A DNA stretch of 61,175 bases from an uncultured Lachnospiraceae bacterium (GCA_902793335.1 CADBCZ010000030.1:1-61175), one strand, 5' to 3'. Shown: positions 1-9,935, counted from the stretch's first letter. Notes: a model not told the origin generated them from the sequence alone. Numbers and translations are program-made.

Positions 1-2
1 AG

Positions 3-88
3 CGGAGAGGGTGGGATTCGAACCCACGTGCCCTTGCGGACAAACGGTTTTCAAGACCGCCTCGTTATGACCTCTTCGATACCTCTCC
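3..88 (-). tRNA. tRNA-Ser (anticodon TGA)
   Basis: Read on the minus strand, the 7-bp acceptor stem GGAGAGG/CCTCTCC closes at 88 and 4, with discriminator G at position 3. The anticodon loop CTTGAAA gives anticodon TGA (serine UCA/UCN codons). A long variable arm (class II tRNA) and the T-loop GGTTCGAATCC are visible. The 3' CCA is not encoded; the next bases are CT. The gene is complete despite lying at the window edge. Confidence 0.95.
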
Positions 89-135
89 GAACTTCTGACG
101 TATATTTGCTTTCGTCAGCGACAATGGATATATTA

Positions 136-864
136 TCACATGACTATGTCTATGTCAACAACTTTTTTTATTTTTTTTAAAAAAATTTTTGCAACCTCAA
201 TATCCTCGGGTGTGGTGATCTTAATATTCTTGTAATCACCGAATATCAGCTTTGATTTTCGGCCAATATATTTCTCAATAATCATCGTGTCATCAGTCAC
301 TTTAAGATTGTTATCCCTCTGCATTTCATCATATGCCCTCATCAAATCCGCATAGTCAAATGCCTGTGGAGTCTGCACCTGCCAAAGCGTATTTCTATCA
401 GGTGTATCTATACCAAAACAATCGTCATCGACAACTTTGATTGTATCCTTTGCCGGTACACCTACGGTACATGCTCCATTTACAATAACCTCTTCCATAA
501 GTCTCCTGATCATTTCCTGATCAATACAAGGGCGCGCACCGTCATGAATCAGGACATATTCCGACTCTTCAACCGCTGCAAGTCCATTTCGCACAGACCA
601 GTATCGTTCACTTCCGCCCTCGACAATTGTCTTGACTTTTGTGAAACCGTATTTTTCAACTATGGATTTACGGCAATATTCTATATCTTCCTTTCTGGTT
701 ACCAGTACAATATCATCCACTTCACTTTTCTGAAATTCATCGAGCGAATAATAAATGACCTCCATGCCATCAAGGTCCATATACTGTTTGGGTATATCAG
801 AATTCATTCTGCTTCCGCTACCGGCAGCCAACACTATTGCTGTAAAACGCTTGTCATTTAACAT
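136..864 (-). CDS. ispD: 2-C-methyl-D-erythritol 4-phosphate cytidylyltransferase
   Basis: Transfers CMP from CTP to MEP in the non-mevalonate isoprenoid pathway, in the cytosol. The N-terminal nucleotide-binding motif AIVLAAGSGSRM, followed by PKQY, is typical of IspD, as are the mid-protein VLIHDGARPC and the C-terminal TTPEDI segment. The 242-residue length is normal for the family. I use the ATG at 864; an in-frame GTG 18 nt upstream overlaps the likely ribosome-binding site AAAGGTG. It starts 7 bp after tsaD ends, so it is probably the last gene of the tsaE-to-ispD run. No other MEP-pathway gene is in the window. Confidence 0.95.
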   Translation of the reverse strand: MLNDKRFTAIVLAAGSGSRMNSDIPKQYMDLDGMEVIYYSLDEFQKSEVDDIVLVTRKEDIEYCRKSIVEKYGFTKVKTIVEGGSERYWSVRNGLAAVEESEYVLIHDGARPCIDQEMIRRLMEEVIVNGACTVGVPAKDTIKVVDDDCFGIDTPDRNTLWQVQTPQAFDYADLMRAYDEMQRDNNLKVTDDTMIIEKYIGRKSKLIFGDYKNIKITTPEDIEVAKIFLKKIKKVVDIDIVM

Positions 865-871
865 AGCAATA

Positions 872-1894
872 TCACCTTTCACCGATTTTTAAATTTGGAA
901 CGGCATTAAGATCCAAACCATGACGAACACCTTTTAAATAATTATAATAACCTGCCGCACCGATCATCGCAGCATTATCTGTACAATAAATAGGCAAAGG
1001 ATGATAGAATTCTATCCCCTCTTTTTTACACGCCTCTTCAATATTCTCTCTCAATGAGGTGTTAGACGCAACACCGCCTGCAATCGCTAATTTATTAAGA
1101 CCTGATTCTTTGACAGCCGTAATAGCATGTTGCGTGAGAACATCTATAACAGCATACTGAAATGACGCCGCAACATCAGCACGGTTAATTTCTATACCCT
1201 TCATCTCACTTTGATTAAGATAATTGAGCACCGCAGACTTCAATCCACTGAAGCTGAAATCAAATTCATTTCCGTCAACTTTGGCGCGCGGAAAATCTAT
1301 GGCAAACTTATTGCCTTCCTTTGATAACCTGTCAATCTTTGGACCGCCGGGATATCCAAGTCCTATAGCTCTGGCAACTTTATCAAACGCCTCTCCGGCA
1401 GCATCATCTCTTGTCCTTCCAATTATTTCAAAAGAATCATAATCCAAAACCTTTACAAGATGGGTATGGCCACCCGAAACCACAAGACAAATAAACGGTG
1501 GCTCCAAATCTTTGTTTTCTATATAATTAGCCGCTATATGACCTTCAATATGATGTACTCCCACAAGCGGTTTACCTGCAGCATAAGCCAATGCCTTAGC
1601 CTCAGCCACGCCTACCAGCAGCGCACCAACCAGACCGGGTCCGTATGTCACCGCTATTGCATCAATGTCACTTAATTTTTTGTCAGCATTTTTAAGTGCC
1701 TCTTTAATAACAGGATTAATCTTCTCAATGTGTTTTCTTGAAGCTATCTCAGGAACTACTCCGCCATATAACTTATGTAATTCAATCTGTGAATAAATAA
1801 CACTAGAGCATTCTTCTCTTCCGTTTTTCATAACTGCCGCTGCGGTTTCATCACAAGAAGACTCTATTGCAAGTATATAAATATCTTTTTCCAT
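872..1894 (-). CDS. tsaD: tRNA N6-threonylcarbamoyladenosine synthase subunit TsaD (Kae1/YgjD)
   Basis: Catalytic subunit that transfers the threonylcarbamoyl group to A37 of ANN-decoding tRNAs, working with TsaB and TsaE. The N-terminus [14 protein letters not shown], the metal-binding HHIEGH, the SGGHT loop and the C-terminal [12 protein letters not shown] segment are diagnostic of the ASKHA-fold Kae1 family. The 340-residue length fits. I prefer the ATG at 1894, preceded by GAGG with 8-nt spacing; an upstream in-frame TTG at 1918 has no good site. tsaB and tsaE are encoded 2-3 kb upstream on the same strand, so all three universal partners are close together. Confidence 0.96.
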   Translation of the reverse strand: MEKDIYILAIESSCDETAAAVMKNGREECSSVIYSQIELHKLYGGVVPEIASRKHIEKINPVIKEALKNADKKLSDIDAIAVTYGPGLVGALLVGVAEAKALAYAAGKPLVGVHHIEGHIAANYIENKDLEPPFICLVVSGGHTHLVKVLDYDSFEIIGRTRDDAAGEAFDKVARAIGLGYPGGPKIDRLSKEGNKFAIDFPRAKVDGNEFDFSFSGLKSAVLNYLNQSEMKGIEINRADVAASFQYAVIDVLTQHAITAVKESGLNKLAIAGGVASNTSLRENIEEACKKEGIEFYHPLPIYCTDNAAMIGAAGYYNYLKGVRHGLDLNAVPNLKIGER

Positions 1895-1921
1895 CTCATT
1901 ATCCTCTATATCATCCAAACA

Positions 1922-2512
1922 TTACTTTGCTTCTGAAGCATCGGATTTATTATCTGCCACCCATCCAAGTATCTTCCATCTTCCCATAGCGTCTTTTCTC
2001 AAAAGATACTCCTGACTACCTTTCATGGTAGAATTATCAACTCGAATTATTATGCCTACTCTTATCTTTGCATAATCAACACCTTCATCAGTGTTATATT
2101 TTATCTGGCTTGCCTCAGGCAAGGTGTAACTTACATATTTCTGTTTATTATCCTTATAATACTGAACATCATCTTCTAAAGATTTCAGTTGTGCCTCTTC
2201 CGTATTATAAGAAAGCAACTCATCATCCATGAGCTCTCTGATCTTTTTGTTGGCATCAACAAGTTCTTCCTTAGTAAATTCATTATTATATGCTATTTTC
2301 ATGTAACGGCAATGAAGTTTTACCGTCTCTCTTACAGTTTTAGGATAATTATCCTGAAAATCATAATTAAGCAGCTTTTCTATCTCGGAAGTATTTTTTA
2401 CCGCCTGTCGTCCGTTCATGCGGTTACTCATTGTTATATAAAAGGCAATCACACCTATAACCACGATGACCGCTGCAATAGTAAAACCCTTTGTTCCAGA
2501 TTCCTTTTTCAT
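1922..2512 (-). CDS. single-pass membrane protein of unknown function
   Basis: Not recognised with certainty. The 196-residue protein has a short basic cytosolic start, one membrane segment at about residues 9-28, then a polar extracytoplasmic domain with predicted helices followed by a beta-rich stretch ending KDAMGRWKILGWV. That C-terminal pattern resembles NTF2-like or other small secreted domains found in Firmicutes, but this is inference. Its ATG overlaps the rnz stop codon by 4 nt (ATGA), which suggests translational coupling with RNase Z. It is followed 27 bp later by the tsaD start. Confidence 0.75.
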   Translation of the reverse strand: MKKESGTKGFTIAAVIVVIGVIAFYITMSNRMNGRQAVKNTSEIEKLLNYDFQDNYPKTVRETVKLHCRYMKIAYNNEFTKEELVDANKKIRELMDDELLSYNTEEAQLKSLEDDVQYYKDNKQKYVSYTLPEASQIKYNTDEGVDYAKIRVGIIIRVDNSTMKGSQEYLLRKDAMGRWKILGWVADNKSDASEAK

Positions 2513-3426
2513 AAGTCATCCTCCTCAAAAACCAAAGTCGTTGTTCTACGATCTTTCGGAATTACAGTTGAATTGAAAATCTTGCAAACTTCATCCTTGT
2601 AATCCTGCGGACGCACAAGTGACGGAGAATAATGTGTAAGCCACAATTCTTCGACTTCTGCCTCCTTAGCCAATTTAGCCGCTTCATAAAATGTCATATG
2701 TTTATTTTCTTTAGCCTTAGACAGCTTCTCCGGCTCTCCATACATACCTTCACAGATAAACAGATCTGAACGAAATGCATTTTTGACAATCCCTTCAGTC
2801 GGTCTGGTGTCCGTACAATACGTCAGCTTCAGTCCCTTTCTGGCAGGCCCCAAAACCATATCAGGTGTATACTTTTTTCCATCATCCTCTATGACTTCAC
2901 CCTTTTGAAGTCTTCCCCAATATTGCAGAGGTATCTGTTGCTCTTTTGCGCGATTAGGATCAAATCTTCCCGCTCGATCAAGCTCAAAACTATAACCATA
3001 ACAGGTAACATTATGGTTAACTCGAAATGCATTTATTCTTAGTCCATTAAATGTAAATGATTCCTCCGCCTCTTCCAGTTCTATAAAATTAATGTCAAAA
3101 GGCAACTCAGGTGCTATAACCCTCAATGAATTAACTACCTTTCCAAGCTTCTTAGGACCTATCATGGTAATAGGTTCCGTTCTGTCTGCATTTCCAAGTG
3201 TAAGCAACAATCCGGGGAGTCCACTTATGTGATCGGCATGAAAATGTGTAAAGCATATTACATCTATCGGCTTGACAGTCCACCCCTGTTGTTTTATCGA
3301 TACCTGGGTTCCCTCACCGCAGTCAACCAATATATTCATTCCATTGTATCTTAACATCAGCGATGTAAGCGCTCTATACGGTAGTGGCATCATCCCCCCC
3401 GTCCCTAAAAGACAAACATCTAACAT
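2509..3426 (-). CDS. rnz: ribonuclease Z (tRNA 3'-end endonuclease)
   Basis: Zinc-dependent beta-lactamase-fold nuclease that cleaves the 3' trailer of tRNA precursors lacking encoded CCA. The metal-binding motif FTHFHADHISG near residue 60, the conserved N-terminal LGTGG, and a distal WLTHYSP segment match the family; 305 residues is the usual length of the bacterial short form. The tRNA-Ser at the left edge lacks encoded CCA, which is the class of substrate this enzyme handles. It lies between rimI and the membrane protein with which it overlaps by 4 nt. Confidence 0.95.
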   Translation of the reverse strand: MLDVCLLGTGGMMPLPYRALTSLMLRYNGMNILVDCGEGTQVSIKQQGWTVKPIDVICFTHFHADHISGLPGLLLTLGNADRTEPITMIGPKKLGKVVNSLRVIAPELPFDINFIELEEAEESFTFNGLRINAFRVNHNVTCYGYSFELDRAGRFDPNRAKEQQIPLQYWGRLQKGEVIEDDGKKYTPDMVLGPARKGLKLTYCTDTRPTEGIVKNAFRSDLFICEGMYGEPEKLSKAKENKHMTFYEAAKLAKEAEVEELWLTHYSPSLVRPQDYKDEVCKIFNSTVIPKDRRTTTLVFEEDDL

Positions 3427-3446
3427 TATCTATCCTCTTTCTATAT

Positions 3447-3899
3447 TCACTCTTTATCAAATATTTTTTCCATGATAACAGCATTATCAACAGGGTTGTC
3501 ATAATAATTTTTTCTGTTACCAAGTTCAACAAAACCATTATCGACATAGAATTTTCTGGCAACAGCATTGTGTTCCCTAACTTCCAACAACATTCTGTAT
3601 GCACCCAGTGTTTCCGCCTCCGACATAAGTTCATTTAGCATAGCACCGGCAATACCTTGTTGTCTGTATGATTTTGTGACCGCTATATTAAGTAGTTCCG
3701 CCTCATCCGCAACAATCATTATACCACCAAAGCCAACAACCTTCCGGCTCGACTTATCAACAGCCACATAATATATGTTGTTGTCATATTTCAACACATC
3801 TCTTATTCCATCAAGAGACCATGCTTCCGGCAGACATTCTTTTGCAATCTCATGTACCTTTTCACAGTATTCATATTCCAAGGGTACAATTGAAACCAT
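3447..3899 (-). CDS. rimI: ribosomal protein S18 alanine N-acetyltransferase family (GNAT)
   Basis: GNAT-fold acetyltransferase, about 150 residues. The acetyl-CoA loop appears as VTKSYRQQGIAGAML, followed by the typical LLEVREHNAVARKFYVDNGF segment of RimI. Its position between tsaB and tsaD/rnz is the common RimI context in Firmicutes. The start is uncertain: I chose the ATG at 3899; a GTG at 3914 sits directly on the AAAGG sequence. Substrate assignment rests on family and context rather than on specific residues. Confidence 0.88.
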   Translation of the reverse strand: MVSIVPLEYEYCEKVHEIAKECLPEAWSLDGIRDVLKYDNNIYYVAVDKSSRKVVGFGGIMIVADEAELLNIAVTKSYRQQGIAGAMLNELMSEAETLGAYRMLLEVREHNAVARKFYVDNGFVELGNRKNYYDNPVDNAVIMEKIFDKE

Positions 3900-3959
3900 A
3901 TCAAAACTATGCACCTTTCCACATACATTCTACAACAATTAAAGGAGATATAAAATATA

Positions 3960-4664
3960 TCATCCTTCCTCTTTCTTTGCGCGCTCTCTTTCCGCCTGTG
4001 ACATCCTCAGATATTCCGGAGCAAAGTCATCAGCCGATTCAAAAATTCCATTTTCCCAATATTGCAAAGCTCTGACAGCCAATGCAGAAGCTCTCTGCTT
4101 ATTCATATGAGCAGGCGCAAACGAGTATTCAACCGATATCTTTTCTCTGATAACAGCTTCATACACAGGTACACCATCACCGAGAAAAACTACAGGTTCC
4201 CCAAGGAGATTAAGTGTATCTATTAACTCTTCCACCGCAATTGGAAGTTGATCCTTTACAACATTAAGCTCATTGTTCTGGAATCTGTAAAGTCCAGTAT
4301 ATACCTGATTTCTTCTGGCATCCATTATAGGACAGATAAGTGCACTGCTACCATGTAGATTCATTGCCAACCCCTCAACAGTAGGCACTCCTATTACAGG
4401 TTTGTCCAGTGCAAGGCCAAGGCCTTTTACAGTAGCCGCACCAATTCTTAAACCCGTAAACGAACCCGGACCCTTTGCAACTGCTATCGCATCTACAGTA
4501 GCTAAATCCGTCTCTGTCATCTTCACTATCTCGTCCAACATAGGAAGCAAGGTCTGCGAATGCGTCTTCTTATAATTAATCGTATATTCCGCTATCAAAT
4601 TATCATCTTCTACAATTGCAACAGAAGCAACCAGTCCTGAACTGTCAACCGCAAGAATTTTCAT
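3960..4664 (-). CDS. tsaB: tRNA threonylcarbamoyladenosine biosynthesis protein TsaB (YeaZ)
   Basis: Non-catalytic partner of TsaD in t6A synthesis. The start LAVDSSG, the central AVAKGPGSFTGLRIG and LIDARRN-like IMDARRNQVYTG stretches identify the family; 234 residues is typical. GGAGG lies just upstream of the ATG. It is flanked by tsaE upstream and rimI downstream, an arrangement widespread in Firmicutes. Confidence 0.95.
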   Translation of the reverse strand: MKILAVDSSGLVASVAIVEDDNLIAEYTINYKKTHSQTLLPMLDEIVKMTETDLATVDAIAVAKGPGSFTGLRIGAATVKGLGLALDKPVIGVPTVEGLAMNLHGSSALICPIMDARRNQVYTGLYRFQNNELNVVKDQLPIAVEELIDTLNLLGEPVVFLGDGVPVYEAVIREKISVEYSFAPAHMNKQRASALAVRALQYWENGIFESADDFAPEYLRMSQAERERAKKEEG

Positions 4665-4723
4665 CGTATATCCTCCATAAACATATCATCAAAATATATG
4701 TGATGATAATATAAGACAAAGTC

Positions 4724-5185
4724 TCAACTAACCTTTGTCACTAATATTTTTCGATAATCAAATCCCTTTTCAAGATTCTTTTCAATAGTTATCCTTGTAT
4801 ATTCATCCGGAAGAATATCGGATATCATATCCGCCCATTCGATAAGAGACACTCCATCACCGTATATCATATCAGTAAAACCAATCTCTTCCATTTCCTC
4901 CGGATCCTCTATTCTATACACATCAAAATGATACAGTGTAAGATGTCTTTCATCCGTACCATAATATTCCTGCACAATAGTAAATGTAGGACTGTTAACA
5001 TATTCTTCAACTCCGAGTCCCTTTGCAAAACCCTGTGAAAACAGTGTCTTTCCCACACCAAGATCACCGATCAGGCAGAATACATCTCCCGATGATGCAC
5101 TTTCCCCAAGCTTCTTAGCTATTTCAAAGGTATCCTCAGGCGAGTAACTGTCATATTCGATTTTTTCATTAATATTTTCATCCAT
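4724..5185 (-). CDS. tsaE: tRNA threonylcarbamoyladenosine biosynthesis ATPase TsaE (YjeE)
   Basis: P-loop ATPase that supports turnover of the TsaB-TsaD complex. Walker A is GDLGVGKTLFSQ at about residue 42; VNSPTFTIVQEY and the downstream YHFDVYRI and SLIEWAD segments are diagnostic. The 153-residue length is normal. The ribosome-binding site is weak (GAAAG). It begins the t6A/rimI/rnz run about 40 bp after the YcxB-like gene. Confidence 0.95.
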   Translation of the reverse strand: MDENINEKIEYDSYSPEDTFEIAKKLGESASSGDVFCLIGDLGVGKTLFSQGFAKGLGVEEYVNSPTFTIVQEYYGTDERHLTLYHFDVYRIEDPEEMEEIGFTDMIYGDGVSLIEWADMISDILPDEYTRITIEKNLEKGFDYRKILVTKVS

Positions 5186-5227
5186 ATTAAATATTCACTT
5201 TCAATATCTATTATTAATAATCAACAA

Positions 5228-5758
5228 CTATTGCTTTAACTTGATCTTCCCTTTTAACTTGACAGGTGTATTTTTAGTATATTCCACCATCATTTTGCGC
5301 GCAGCAAGTAAATCTTCCTTAAAACATTCTTTGGGGAAAATAAATGCATTGATTCTGTTACTATACACTAATATCTGTGATTTTGTTTCAACTATCTTTA
5401 ATAATCTGTTCCAATCAATCGTCTGGCTTTCATCATCCTGTGAAACTGTTATGCCCTCTCCACTCAATGTGTAATCAAGCGGCTTCTTGTATGCTTTTGA
5501 CAATTTTATCTGGCTCTTTGAACGAACCAACATTCTAAGAGGTTCAAAAATCAAAAACCAAGCCGCTACGATTGTCAAGATTGTTTTGCCCTGATCCGAC
5601 AACTCGTTAAAGCTAATAATAAGATCAACCAAAGCAATAATTGACAAAACCAAGCCAAATATTCCGGCAAAACTATGATATGTATGGTACATTGTAAATT
5701 TGTATATTTCTTTCCATGTCATCTGCACAGAAAATGAAATTTGTTTATTTTCTTCCAT
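5228..5758 (-). CDS. YcxB-like membrane protein
   Basis: A 176-residue protein with two adjacent hydrophobic segments at roughly residues 32-50 and 58-75, then a cytosolic C-terminal domain with the pattern DYTLSGEGITVSQDD, IDWNRLLKIVETK and FIFPKECF. That layout matches the YcxB-like family of bacterial membrane proteins of unknown function (PH-like C-terminal fold). The ribosome-binding site is weak (GGAG 13 nt upstream). It sits between tex and tsaE; no functional link is evident. Confidence 0.7.
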   Translation of the reverse strand: MEENKQISFSVQMTWKEIYKFTMYHTYHSFAGIFGLVLSIIALVDLIISFNELSDQGKTILTIVAAWFLIFEPLRMLVRSKSQIKLSKAYKKPLDYTLSGEGITVSQDDESQTIDWNRLLKIVETKSQILVYSNRINAFIFPKECFKEDLLAARKMMVEYTKNTPVKLKGKIKLKQ

Positions 5759-5776
5759 AATATTTAATTAACTCCA

Positions 5777-7927
5777 TCACAATATCATCGAGAGTTGGAT
5801 TCTCTTTCTCTTAAGATCAACCGATAACACCTTGACCTCAACAATATCTCCAACACTTACAACCTCTAAAGGATGTTTGATAAATTTCTTGTTGGTAAGC
5901 TGAGAAATATGTACAAGTCCATCCTGATGAACACCGATGTCAACAAATACCCCAAAATCTATTACATTACGAACAGTCCCCTTAAGAACCATTCCCTCCT
6001 GAAGATCCTCCATCTCCATAACATCTGTCCTAAGGATTGGTGCTGGCATATCGGATCTCGGATCTCTCGCAGGTTTCTCTAACTCTTTGATAATATCATC
6101 AAGCGTAATCTCACCTATACCAAGTTCAGATGCAAGCTTACTTCTGTCCTTAGCAAGAAGTGATAATCCAATTAGTCCCTGACTTGTTATATCTTTAAGA
6201 GAGTATCCCAACTTATCCAAAAGAGCTGTTGCTGCCTCATAACTTTCCGGATGCACACTCGTAAAGTCAAGCGGATTGTCTCCATCCATTATTCTCATAA
6301 ACCCCGCACACTGCTCAAATGCCTTAGGTCCCAGCTTTGCAACCTTAAGCAGTTGCTTTCTGTTAGTGAACTTTCCGTTCTCCTCCCTGTAAGCAACAAT
6401 GTTCTTTGCAATCGCTTTAGATACACCCGAAACATATTCAAGAAGCGATGCTGACGCGGTATTGAGATCAACTCCTACCTTGTTAACACAGTCTTCAACC
6501 ACACCAGTCAATGCTTCTCCCAATTTCTTCTGGTTCATATCATGCTGGTACTGACCTACACCTATAGATTTCGGATCGATTTTCACAAGCTCAGCGAGCG
6601 GATCCTGTAAACGTCTGGCAATAGACGCCGCACTTCTCTGTCCCACATCAAAATTAGGGAACTCCTCTGTTGCAAGTTTACTTGCGGAATATACAGAAGC
6701 TCCTGCCTCATTAACAATAATATACTGAACCTTTTCAGGTATCTCCTTGAGAAGCTCAACGATAACCTGTTCCGACTCTCTTGATGCGGTTCCGTTACCA
6801 ACAGAAATCAATGTAATTCCATATTTCCTAATCAGATTATGCACAATCTTCTTGGATTCCGCGATCTTCTTCTGCGGTTCAGTAGGATAAATGACAACCG
6901 TATCAAGCACCTTACCTGTTGCATCTACCACTGCTAGTTTACAACCAGTTCTAAACGCAGGATCCCATCCCAGCACAACATGTCCGGCAATCGGTGGCTG
7001 CATCAAAAGCTGCTTTAAGTTTTTACCAAAGACTGTGATTGCCCCATCCTCAGCCTTATCCGTGAGTTCACTTCTGATTTCTCTCTCAATCGCACCTGCT
7101 ATGAGTCTCTTATAACTATCCTCAATAACTCTTTGCAACAAAGGTGTCGTATACTGATTATCCTTAACAATAACCTTCTTCTCCAAATAACCTAAAATTC
7201 TATCTTCCGGAGCCTCAATCTTAACTGATATGAATTTCTCCTTCTCACCACGGTTAATCGCAAGCACGCGGTATCCCGCTGCCTTGTTGACAGGCTCCTC
7301 AAAATCATAATACATCTCATATACAGAAGATGCCTCCGCATCCTTTGCCGAAGTAATGATCTTACCTTCTTTGAATGTTATGTCTCTGATATATGTACGA
7401 TACTCAGCCTCATCAGCGATATTCTCGGCAATTATATCAAGTGCTCCATTAATCGCATCCTCAACAGTTGGAACCTCTTTGCCTTCCGCATCAGAAAGAT
7501 AAGCCTTTGCCTCTTCCTCAATCGGATTACCTGTCATCTGAAGATAAATTATATTCGCCAGTCCTTCTAAGCCTTTCTCCTTAGCAATAGTTGCCCTGGT
7601 ACGTCTCTTCTGCTTATACGGGCGATACAAATCCTCTACCGCAACCAAAGTCATAGCTTCCCTGATCTGTTTTTCAAGCTCAGGTGTCAACTTTTCCTGT
7701 TCTGCTATTGCACTAATAACAGTCTCCTTGCGCTCTTCAAGATTTCTCAAGTAATTAAGTCTCTCATACAGATCACGCAGTATCTCATCATTAAGAGAAC
7801 CAGTAACTTCTTTTCTGTATCTGGCAATAAACGGTATAGTCGAGCCTTCATCAATAAGCTTAATAGTAGCTTCCACCTGACTAACCTTAATACCTAACTC
7901 CTGCGCGATTACTTTAGCAATATCCAT
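5777..7927 (-). CDS. tex: Tex-family RNA-binding transcription accessory protein
   Basis: Full-length 716-residue Tex. Domain order: N-terminal helical region (ISQLGIKVSQVEATIKL-like start), YqgF/RNase H-like domain (LGWDPAFRTGCKLAVVD near residue 320), helix-hairpin-helix elements (LLEYVSGVSKAIAKNIV near residue 495), and a C-terminal S1 domain (GVFVDIGVHQDGLVHISQL near residue 660). Acts in the cytosol on RNA/transcription; its exact role in Firmicutes is not settled. No linked partner is visible. Confidence 0.94.
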   Translation of the reverse strand: MDIAKVIAQELGIKVSQVEATIKLIDEGSTIPFIARYRKEVTGSLNDEILRDLYERLNYLRNLEERKETVISAIAEQEKLTPELEKQIREAMTLVAVEDLYRPYKQKRRTRATIAKEKGLEGLANIIYLQMTGNPIEEEAKAYLSDAEGKEVPTVEDAINGALDIIAENIADEAEYRTYIRDITFKEGKIITSAKDAEASSVYEMYYDFEEPVNKAAGYRVLAINRGEKEKFISVKIEAPEDRILGYLEKKVIVKDNQYTTPLLQRVIEDSYKRLIAGAIEREIRSELTDKAEDGAITVFGKNLKQLLMQPPIAGHVVLGWDPAFRTGCKLAVVDATGKVLDTVVIYPTEPQKKIAESKKIVHNLIRKYGITLISVGNGTASRESEQVIVELLKEIPEKVQYIIVNEAGASVYSASKLATEEFPNFDVGQRSAASIARRLQDPLAELVKIDPKSIGVGQYQHDMNQKKLGEALTGVVEDCVNKVGVDLNTASASLLEYVSGVSKAIAKNIVAYREENGKFTNRKQLLKVAKLGPKAFEQCAGFMRIMDGDNPLDFTSVHPESYEAATALLDKLGYSLKDITSQGLIGLSLLAKDRSKLASELGIGEITLDDIIKELEKPARDPRSDMPAPILRTDVMEMEDLQEGMVLKGTVRNVIDFGVFVDIGVHQDGLVHISQLTNKKFIKHPLEVVSVGDIVEVKVLSVDLKRKRIQLSMIL

Positions 7928-8050
7928 CTGTCAAAAACCTCTGTCTTTCTATTGTTTATTCGCAACTATTCTGTTTTTCATAGTTACATTAATCCTAAAT
8001 ATATTTTGCGGTATAAATGCAAAACATATCATTTAACTCTATCATCATGA

Positions 8051-8545
8051 TTATAAATCAAGTTCTACCGTTCTCTTCTTACCTTCAAACTCGCGGTACT
8101 TAACTCCTGCCATATCAAACATCATCTTAGATGCTATGGTAGATTCAGTATCCGCATACTTATCAGAAAGGTACACTATCTCCTTAATGCCACTTTGAAT
8201 AATAGCCTTGGCACATTCATTACACGGGAACAATGTCGAATAGCAGGTTGCTCCTGCAAGCGAACCTCCGCCATAATTAAGAATTGCATTAAGCTCAGCG
8301 TGACAAACAAAGAAATATTTATTCTCTAATGGTTTACCAACTCTGCCCCACGGCATCTTATCGTCATTGCAGCCCGACGGCATTCCGTTGTACCCAACCG
8401 AAAGTATCTTATTGTTAGAATCTACTATACAGGCCCCCACCTGTGTATTCGGATCTTTACTTCTCTCAGCGGAAAGCAGTGCTATTCCCATAAAATACTG
8501 ATCCCAAGAAAGATAATCTTCTCTTTTTTTGCCCAATGCATCCAT
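8051..8545 (-). CDS. deoxycytidylate (dCMP) deaminase
   Basis: Zinc-dependent deaminase converting dCMP to dUMP for dTMP synthesis. Zinc and proton-shuttle motif CHAELNAI near residue 81 and FPCNECAK near residue 107 match the ComEB/dCMP deaminase group, as does the N-terminal DPNTQVGACIVD and GYNGMP pair. 164 residues is normal. A GGGAGGT site precedes the ATG. Single gene; a comE-type operon is not present here. Confidence 0.93.
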   Translation of the reverse strand: MDALGKKREDYLSWDQYFMGIALLSAERSKDPNTQVGACIVDSNNKILSVGYNGMPSGCNDDKMPWGRVGKPLENKYFFVCHAELNAILNYGGGSLAGATCYSTLFPCNECAKAIIQSGIKEIVYLSDKYADTESTIASKMMFDMAGVKYREFEGKKRTVELDL

Positions 8546-8662
8546 CTTACGTACCTCCCAAACTTATTATCTCAAGTGCACTCTCCTCATACACATAGAA
8601 AATCAAAATATATAATAACACACAATCTAAGTTATCGCAAACAAAAAGGACACTTAAATAAA

Positions 8663-8709
8663 AACGCACAACAACGACTGCAAAACCAATGCAGCCACAG
8701 TTGTGCGTT
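8663..8709 (-). terminator. rho-independent terminator after lysC
   Basis: Perfect 10-bp outer stem AACGCACAAC/GTTGTGCGTT with an inner CTGCA/TGCAG pairing, followed on the minus strand by TTTTTATTT. It lies 24 bp beyond the lysC stop codon and separates it from the dCMP deaminase. Confidence 0.85.
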
Positions 8710-8732
8710 AATCACTCGACTTACCGGATTAA

Positions 8733-9935
8733 TTAATCCTCAAGGTTGAATTTATCATGAATTGCATTCATCGCTCTCTCTGTATGCTTCTCGTCGATAA
8801 GAACAGAAACGCGAATTTCTGAAGTAGAGATCATTCTGATATTGATTCCTTCATCGTAGAGAGCCTCGAACATCTTAGCAGCAACACCAGCGTTACTCAT
8901 CATACCGGCACCTACGATAGAAACCTTTGCAACTTCCTTAGCTACATCAATCTTCTCGTATTCGTGGAAATGTCTCTCAACTATTTCAACTGCTTCGTCT
9001 GCATTATCAACAGCAACAGTAAATGAAATATCCTTTGTCTTATCGCGTCCAACTGACTGAAGTATCATATCTACGTTAATGTTGTGACGAGCAAGGTGAT
9101 TGAATAACCTGAATGCCACACCCGGCTCATCCTTAAGTCCTATCAAAGCGATTCTCGCTGCATCTTTATCACATGCTACGCCACTAACAAGCATTTTCTC
9201 CATTTTTGTACCCTCCTTAACAATTGTACCTTCTGAAGTATTTAAGCTGGAACGAACAACCAGCTGTACGCCATATTTCTTTGCAAGCTCAACCGAACGA
9301 TTATGAAGAACTCCCGCACCTAAAGTTGCAAGCTCTAACATCTCGTCATATGTAATCTGATCAAGCTTTCTAGCCTTACCTACAATTCTTGGATCTGCTG
9401 TAAATACACCATCAACATCTGTATATATCTCACACGCATCTGCATTTAATGCTGCAGCAAGAGCAACAGCTGTTGTATCCGAACCACCACGGCCGAGTGT
9501 AGTATAATCATCAAACTTATTGATTCCCTGGAATCCTGTGATGATAACTATCTTTCTCTGCTCTAATTCGTTGCGTATTCTGTCAGTGTCAATTCTCTTG
9601 ATACGCGCATTGCCATAAACTGAAGTAGTATGCATCGCAACCTGAAATGCATTCAACGAAACTGCGGGAACACCTAAGTTATTCATTACCATTCCCATAA
9701 GAGCGACTGACATCTGCTCACCTATTGTGTAGAGCATATCCATCTCGCGCTTTGGCGGATTAGGATTCATATCATGTGCCATGTCAACCAACTCGTCTGT
9801 GTATTTGCCCATTGCTGACAATACAACTACCACATCATTTCCTTTTTTGTAGTCCTCGATACATCGGTTTGCAACATTATACATTCTTTCCTTGTTAGCA
9901 ACTGATGTTCCACCGAACTTCTTAACTATTAACAT
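8733..9935 (-). CDS. lysC: aspartate kinase
   Basis: First step of the aspartate pathway (Lys, Met, Thr, diaminopimelate). Begins with KKFGGTSVAN, contains GRGGSDTTAVALAAALNAD and EIYTDVDGVFTADPR of the kinase domain, and ends with two tandem ACT domains (about residues 258-400), the usual site of allosteric amino-acid inhibition. 400 residues is the normal monofunctional length. Downstream of hom with an 86-bp gap; the pair fits threonine/methionine supply. Which amino acid inhibits it cannot be read from sequence by eye. Confidence 0.96.
   Translation of the reverse strand: MLIVKKFGGTSVANKERMYNVANRCIEDYKKGNDVVVVLSAMGKYTDELVDMAHDMNPNPPKREMDMLYTIGEQMSVALMGMVMNNLGVPAVSLNAFQVAMHTTSVYGNARIKRIDTDRIRNELEQRKIVIITGFQGINKFDDYTTLGRGGSDTTAVALAAALNADACEIYTDVDGVFTADPRIVGKARKLDQITYDEMLELATLGAGVLHNRSVELAKKYGVQLVVRSSLNTSEGTIVKEGTKMEKMLVSGVACDKDAARIALIGLKDEPGVAFRLFNHLARHNINVDMILQSVGRDKTKDISFTVAVDNADEAVEIVERHFHEYEKIDVAKEVAKVSIVGAGMMSNAGVAAKMFEALYDEGINIRMISTSEIRVSVLIDEKHTERAMNAIHDKFNLED

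Noticed and set aside
544-861. Open frame of 105 codons on the plus strand opposite ispD
   Set aside because: Shadow of ispD; no ribosome-binding site and no recognisable motif.
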